A stretch of 64,000 bases of DNA, taken from Lewinella sp. IMCC34183. Lineage in GTDB: Bacteria > Bacteroidota > Bacteroidia > Chitinophagales > Saprospiraceae. The position numbers and the translations under genes are program-made. The stretch lies in NCBI RefSeq assembly GCF_003390915.1, contig NZ_QMEM01000002.1:248001-312000 (forward strand), read 5' to 3'. The notes beneath the pieces were generated by a model. It was not told the DNA's origin. It saw only the letters and a program-made list of their open reading frames with translations, and did not search any database. Shown one piece after another: positions 60,491 through 64,000 of the stretch (position 1 is its first letter; every line of letters begins with the position of its first letter).

Positions 60491-61177
60491 ATGCTGTCCA
60501 CCCTCTTCACCGCCTTTAGCCTGGGGCTCTTCGGCAGCCTGCACTGCGCCGGCATGTGCGGGCCGCTGATGTGGGCCGCCGGGGGCGACTGGCGTGGGGT
60601 GATGGCCTACCAGGCGGGCCGGCTGCTCACCTACGCCCTGCTGGGGGGGCTACTCGGGGGACTCGGGGTGGGCCTGCAGCTGCTCCACCTTCAGGCTACC
60701 TTCTCCCTGCTCTGCGGGGCATTACTCGTAGCGCTGGCGATCGGCCGGTCGGACCCCGCCGGCTGGCTGAGCCGCCACGTTCCCCTGTACGTGCGCTGGC
60801 AGCTGGCGCTCCGCCACCGCTGGGCCGGGTGGGTGCGTGGTGGTGGTCCCGGTGCCCGCTTCGGCCTGGGGTGCTGCAACGGGTTACTGCCCTGCGGCCT
60901 GGTCTACCTGGCGGTGATCGGCGCGGCCCAGACAACCGGTGCCGCGGCGGGTGCCGCCTTTATGCTGGCCTTCGGAGCGGGCACCCTCCCCCTGTTAGTG
61001 GGGTTGCTGCTGACGGGTCGCCGGCTACTGGGCCGCTGGTCCGCCGCCCTGCTGCGTTACACGCCGCTGGTGGTGGGGCTCTGCGGACTCTGGCTTCTCT
61101 GGCGAGGGTGGCAGGCGGAGATACCGGTGGACCTGCTCCGCTTTCGGGACCTGGCCTTTCCACCAATGTGCCAGTAA
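60491..61177 (+). CDS. SafE/UreH-like membrane protein of the cbb3 operon
   Basis: A 228-residue polytopic protein with about six helices. The start LGLFGSLHCAGMCGPLMW is the conserved HC-x2-MCGP motif of the cytochrome biogenesis/UreH-like (SafE-type) family, and CCNGLLPCGLVYLAVIG is the matching second repeat. Members of this group are regularly found at the end of cco operons and may move or bind copper or another metal. It is the last gene of the contiguous operon; the exact role is inferred from context. Confidence 0.85.
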   Translation: MLSTLFTAFSLGLFGSLHCAGMCGPLMWAAGGDWRGVMAYQAGRLLTYALLGGLLGGLGVGLQLLHLQATFSLLCGALLVALAIGRSDPAGWLSRHVPLYVRWQLALRHRWAGWVRGGGPGARFGLGCCNGLLPCGLVYLAVIGAAQTTGAAAGAAFMLAFGAGTLPLLVGLLLTGRRLLGRWSAALLRYTPLVVGLCGLWLLWRGWQAEIPVDLLRFRDLAFPPMCQ

Positions 61178-61197
61178 CGGGCGCGGACGCAGGTACC

Positions 61198-61213
61198 GGT
61201 GATCAGGATCACC
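61198..61213 (+). promoter_or_regulatory. CRP/FNR-type palindrome GGTGATC-AG-GATCACC
   Basis: A perfect 16-base palindrome apart from the central AG, which also reads GGTGA-N6-TCACC, the CRP/FNR half-site layout. It lies about 50 bases before a CACCTTTG element at 61257-61264 and 75 bases before the ATG of the small membrane protein, in typical activator position. The REC-CRP protein at 62810 is the obvious candidate to bind it. Confidence 0.55.
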
Positions 61214-61287
61214 GACGGGCATGACGGGCATCAGCGGCGCGGGGCGGCGGCGGCCGCACCTTTGTAGTGCAACAAAAACACACCGCC

Positions 61288-61518
61288 ATGCGCTTCTACG
61301 CAATAACCTTCGACAAAGTCGTCATCCGCTTTTACCTCATGATGGCCGTGGTCCTCATCGGCATGTTCAGCGGCTACTACGCCATCGCCCTGCTTGCCCT
61401 GCCGCTCTTCCTCAGCGCGATTCTGGGTATTCAGTTCGGCTCCGCGCCCGCCAAGAAGAAAGCTACCCCGGTGATTTCGCTGCCCGCCACGCAGCCTCGC
61501 AAAGACAAAGTAGCCTAG
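61288..61518 (+). CDS. Small membrane protein of unknown function
   Basis: A 76-residue protein with two closely spaced hydrophobic segments (VIRFYLMMAVVLIGMFSGYYAIALLALPLFLSAIL, about residues 12-46) and a basic C-terminal tail (KKKATPVIS ... RKDKVA). No family recognised. It stands directly behind a CRP/FNR-type palindrome, next to the cbb3 operon, so an oxygen-dependent role is plausible. ATG 61288 is the natural start. Confidence 0.7.
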   Translation: MRFYAITFDKVVIRFYLMMAVVLIGMFSGYYAIALLALPLFLSAILGIQFGSAPAKKKATPVISLPATQPRKDKVA

Positions 61519-61550
61519 ACACCCGCTTCCAATCGTTGATATATCTGGAC

Positions 61551-61580
61551 CGGCCGCTTCCGCCCAACGCGGGGCGGCCG
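61551..61580 (+). terminator. GC-rich hairpin before fixL
   Basis: A perfect 7-bp inverted repeat CGGCCGC/GCGGCCG encloses a second, weaker CCGC/GCGG stem. It lies 33 bases after the small gene's stop and is followed by TTCGTTG rather than a real T-run. It probably ends the transcript upstream of fixL. Confidence 0.45.
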
Positions 61581-61593
61581 TTCGTTGTCCGCG

Positions 61594-61600
61594 TATCTTG
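61594..61600 (+). promoter_or_regulatory. -7 box TATCTTG of the fixL-like gene
   Basis: A near-consensus -7 element 26 bases before ATG 61627, directly after the hairpin. It suggests the kinase-regulator pair has its own promoter. Confidence 0.42.
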
Positions 61601-61626
61601 CCCCCCTCACTAACCCAAATCCTTCT

Positions 61627-62817
61627 ATGACCGATGACGCCGCACGGCGGCTGCGCGCCCTCTTCGAAATGGCTACGGACGGCATCATAACGATGGACGT
61701 CCGCGGGCGGATCGAGAACGTGAACCCGGCGGCGGGACGGCTCTTCGGCTACCACCCGGACGAACTGCGGGGCCGCAAGGTCAACGTGCTCATGACCACC
61801 AAAGACCGGGAGCACCACGATGGCTACCTGCACCGCTACCAGACCACCGGTGAAGCCCATATCATCGGTATCGGCCGCGAGGTATGGGGCCGGCGGCGCG
61901 ACGGGACGGAATTCCCGCTCCGCCTGGCCGTCAGTGAGGCACAGCTGAAAGAAGGAACCCTCTACACGGGCATCCTGCACGACCTCACCGACTACCACCG
62001 TGCCCGTGAACGGGTAGAGGAGCTCAACCGCGACCTGGAGCGCAAGGTTGCCGACCGCACCGCCGAGCTCAGTGCCCGGGAAGGGGAACTGGAGCGCGCA
62101 CTGGGTAAGGAACGGGAGCTGAACGAGCTCAAAAGCCGGTTCCTGAGCATGGCCAGTCATGAGTTCAAAACCCCGCTGAGCACGGTCCTCAGTTCCGTCG
62201 AGCTCATCGGCCTATACCCGGAGACTGACCAGCAACCCAACCGGGAGCGGCACATCGACCGGATCAAGGAGTCGGTCCGGCAACTGACCGAGGTACTCAA
62301 CGACTTCCTCTACCTCAGCCAGCTCGAACAGGGAGCGGTAAGCGTAAACCGGGAACCGACCGACGTGCGCGCGCTCATCAGTACCGCCATCGAGGGCAGC
62401 GAGGGACAGCTGCGCCCCGGACAGTACGTACAGATGGAGGTAGCGGACGAGGTCAGTACCATGACGACGGACCCGAAGCTGCTGCGCCACGTGCTGCTCA
62501 ATCTGCTTTCCAACGCCGCCAAGTACTCGGCGGAGGGGGCGGAGGTACGTGTCGACGTAGCGCCGGCGGCGACCGACCGCCTGTCGATCCGCGTAACGGA
62601 CCACGGGATCGGGATCCCGGCCGCGGACCAGGTGCACCTGTTCGACCGCTTCTTCCGGGCCGGCAACGTGGAGAACATCAAGGGGACGGGCCTGGGCCTC
62701 AACATCGTGCAGCACTACGTGGACCTGCTCGGCGGAACCATTTCATTCACCAGCACGGAGGGCGCGGGCTCCACCTTCACCGTCGACCTTCCCCAACACC
62801 TACCCGAGCGTGGCTGA
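61627..62817 (+). CDS. fixL: FixL-like oxygen-sensing heme-PAS histidine kinase
   Basis: A 396-residue soluble kinase: PAS domain about 8-125, coiled coil about 125-170, H-box SHEFKTPL (His178), and ATPase domain (NLLSNAAKYS, DHGIGIP, GTGLGLNIVQHYVDLLGG). The PAS reads HHDGYLHRY and EAHIIGIGREV, and matches Bradyrhizobium FixL at heme ligand His200 (here His64), Arg206 (Arg70), His214 (His78) and Arg220 (Arg84), all at the same offset of 136. It is therefore predicted to bind heme b and sense O2. ATG 61627 (MTDDAARRL) is preferred to earlier frame starts. It precedes and overlaps the REC-CRP gene. Confidence 0.9.
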   Translation: MTDDAARRLRALFEMATDGIITMDVRGRIENVNPAAGRLFGYHPDELRGRKVNVLMTTKDREHHDGYLHRYQTTGEAHIIGIGREVWGRRRDGTEFPLRLAVSEAQLKEGTLYTGILHDLTDYHRARERVEELNRDLERKVADRTAELSAREGELERALGKERELNELKSRFLSMASHEFKTPLSTVLSSVELIGLYPETDQQPNRERHIDRIKESVRQLTEVLNDFLYLSQLEQGAVSVNREPTDVRALISTAIEGSEGQLRPGQYVQMEVADEVSTMTTDPKLLRHVLLNLLSNAAKYSAEGAEVRVDVAPAATDRLSIRVTDHGIGIPAADQVHLFDRFFRAGNVENIKGTGLGLNIVQHYVDLLGGTISFTSTEGAGSTFTVDLPQHLPERG

Positions 62818-63859
62818 GCAACATATTCTGATCATCGAGGACAACGCGGAGGTACGCGAGAACCTGGCGGAAATACTGACACTGTCCGGCTTCCGCACCA
62901 CCACCGCCGCTGACGGCATCGCGGGGGTAAAGCTGGCCCAGCAGGAATCGTTCGATCTGATTCTCTGCGACGTAATGATGCCCGAACTGGACGGATACGG
63001 TGTTCTGGACCTGCTGGCCGAACGCGAAACCACGGCCGGCATTCCCTTTATCTTCATTACCGCCCGCTCCGAAAAGGAGGACGTGCGCCGGGGCATGAAC
63101 CTGGGTGCCGATGACTACATCACCAAGCCCTTCTACAAGGACGAGCTGCTACAGGTGATCCGCACGCGGCTGCGCAAGGCAGCCCGGCGCAAGCCCGCGG
63201 CAGGCCCCGCCCCTACGGTACACCTCAGCGATCCCGAACGGGGGCTGGCCCACCTGCGGACGGTCTTCGAGCGGGACGGGCAGAGCCGCGAATACGGAGC
63301 CGGAGCCACGATCGTGGGAGCCGATGACTATCCCCATTTTGTGTACCGGGTAGAATCCGGGCAGGTACACCTCAGCCGTACCCACCCGTACGGCCGCGAC
63401 TACATCGTAGCGGTACTCGACACCGGCGAATACTTCGGTATTCCCGCCGTACTGGAGCGAAGCGTCAGTCCGTACACCGCCCGCCCCGCCACCGGAGGAG
63501 CAACCTGCCGCCTGCTGCCGGCGGACCGGCTCCGGGAGCTGATCGCCAGCGACCGGACCGTCACCGAGGGGCTTATGCACCTGATGGCGCGGCGGGTAGC
63601 CCGGCAGAACGACCGGCTGGTGCTCCAGGCCTACGACAGTGTACGCCGTCGGACCGCTCTGGTCCTCTGCGATCTACAGGAGCGGCAGCCGGGGCAGCCC
63701 CTCGAGCTCGCCCGTGAAGAACTTGCCCAGATGGTCGGCACCACCAAGGAGAGCGCCATCCGGGCCCTGGCCGATTTTCGGCGCGACGGTTTGCTGGAAA
63801 CCGAGGGGCGCCGCATCGTACTCCTGGACCCGGAGGGGCTACGCAACCTATTAGTGTAG
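62810..63859 (+). CDS. Response regulator with REC and CRP/FNR DNA-binding domains
   Basis: A 349-residue regulator starting at GTG 62810, overlapping the fixL-like gene by eight bases. The REC domain covers about 1-125 (IIEDNAEV, Asp54 in LCDVMMPELDG, ITKPFYKDEL). A cNMP-binding-like barrel covers about 150-255 (VYRVESGQVHLSR, GEYFGIPAVLERSVSPYTA). The C-terminal CRP winged HTH is LAREELAQMVGTTKESAIRALADF. The recognition helix KESAIR keeps the CRP Glu and Arg that read GTGA half-sites. It combines the roles of FixJ and FixK in one protein and probably activates the cbb3 genes upstream. Confidence 0.9.
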   Translation: MAEQHILIIEDNAEVRENLAEILTLSGFRTTTAADGIAGVKLAQQESFDLILCDVMMPELDGYGVLDLLAERETTAGIPFIFITARSEKEDVRRGMNLGADDYITKPFYKDELLQVIRTRLRKAARRKPAAGPAPTVHLSDPERGLAHLRTVFERDGQSREYGAGATIVGADDYPHFVYRVESGQVHLSRTHPYGRDYIVAVLDTGEYFGIPAVLERSVSPYTARPATGGATCRLLPADRLRELIASDRTVTEGLMHLMARRVARQNDRLVLQAYDSVRRRTALVLCDLQERQPGQPLELAREELAQMVGTTKESAIRALADFRRDGLLETEGRRIVLLDPEGLRNLLV

Positions 63860-63872
63860 GCGTGGCCCGGGG

Positions 63873-64000
63873 CTAGTACCCGGGGTTCTGCCAGTCGGCT
63901 TTCTGCTCCTCGCTCAGGTTGGTACCATCCTCGTTGAGGAGTCCGTCGAGGAAGGCCTGGGGGATGGGCCGCAGTTCGTGCTTGTTCTCCTGAATGGCGT
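63873..64000 (-). CDS. RagB/SusD family lipoprotein, C-terminal fragment
   Basis: The last 41 codons of a minus-strand gene that continues beyond the window. The sequence ends KHELRPIPQAFLDG ... ADWQNPGY before TAG, the highly conserved SusD C-terminus (RPIPQ ... QNPGY). SusD proteins are surface glycan-binding lipoproteins that pair with a SusC/TonB transporter, expected further right. The start is outside the window. Confidence 0.88.
   Translation of the reverse strand, partial: AIQENKHELRPIPQAFLDGLLNEDGTNLSEEQKADWQNPGY

Noticed and set aside
63865-63886. CCCGGGG ... CCCGGGG near the right edge as a bidirectional terminator between the REC-CRP and SusD genes.
   Set aside because: The repeats are direct and self-palindromic, give no single stable stem, and there is no T-run on either side.
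1-64000. CRISPR arrays, rRNA, tRNA genes and insertion sequences.
   Set aside because: I found no regularly spaced repeats, no tRNA cloverleaf or T-loop consensus, no rRNA-like sequence and no transposase; the only recombinase is XerD-like.

Overview
The window is a high-GC chromosomal segment from a member of the Bacteroidota, most likely a Saprospiria/Lewinella-type bacterium (taxon inferred). The signs are: gliding lipoprotein GldD, a SusD C-terminus at the right edge, a FG-GAP surface protein with a C-terminal Por/T9SS-like sorting domain, a CcoN-CcoO fusion, and promoters of the Bacteroidota type (TANNTTTG -7 box), several of them exactly six bases before the ATG. No rRNA, tRNA or CRISPR array was seen.

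Layout. 1-9.7 kb: ordinary chromosomal genes (xerD, HAD phosphatase, GT2, SDR, lipoproteins, mtaB, aconitase with a clear terminator) and one intergenic inverted-repeat element. 9.9-31.8 kb: a nonribosomal peptide locus in two divergent operons. The minus operon holds HupE, C-A-T-E, C-T-TE and a GT1 glycosyltransferase. The plus operon holds ornithine cyclodeaminase, aminoacyl-PCP dehydrogenase, a proline-type A domain, a free PCP, a C-A-T NRPS and a TonB receptor. A PPTase and a sulfotransferase lie at the left edge. 32-47 kb: glycosyltransferase, XRE regulator, gldD, a MazF-type toxin pair, a sensor kinase with a REC/thioredoxin-reductase-like partner, a hydrolase-OsmC fusion, GH9 and a large FG-GAP protein. 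47-51 kb: ECF sigma with a membrane/beta-barrel partner, a short mutA and an AT-rich patch with a broken cytochrome c. 51.4-63.9 kb: hemN, the complete cbb3 oxidase and maturation cluster, then a FixL-like heme-PAS kinase and a REC-CRP regulator.

How the genes work together. In the NRPS locus, ornithine could be cyclised to proline, loaded on a free PCP and oxidised to a pyrroline or pyrrole acyl starter. The starter would pass to a module whose A domain reads as asparagine-specific (DLTKIGEVGK). That A domain is interrupted between motifs A8 and A9 by a roughly 330-residue PP-loop ATP-pyrophosphatase (AANH) domain with cysteine clusters, resembling N-acetyl-sugar amidotransferases and thioamide synthetases. 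The second strand adds an epimerised residue, then a C-T-TE module that has no A domain and whose thioesterase carries Cys instead of Ser. TonB and HupE genes in the same operons suggest, but do not prove, a metal-binding product. This locus is the best candidate for an undescribed system.

The respiratory region looks like an oxygen-controlled regulon. The kinase keeps all four hallmark heme-pocket residues of FixL at identical spacing, its partner fuses the roles of FixJ and FixK, and CRP/FNR-type palindromes sit upstream of hemN and of a small membrane protein gene.
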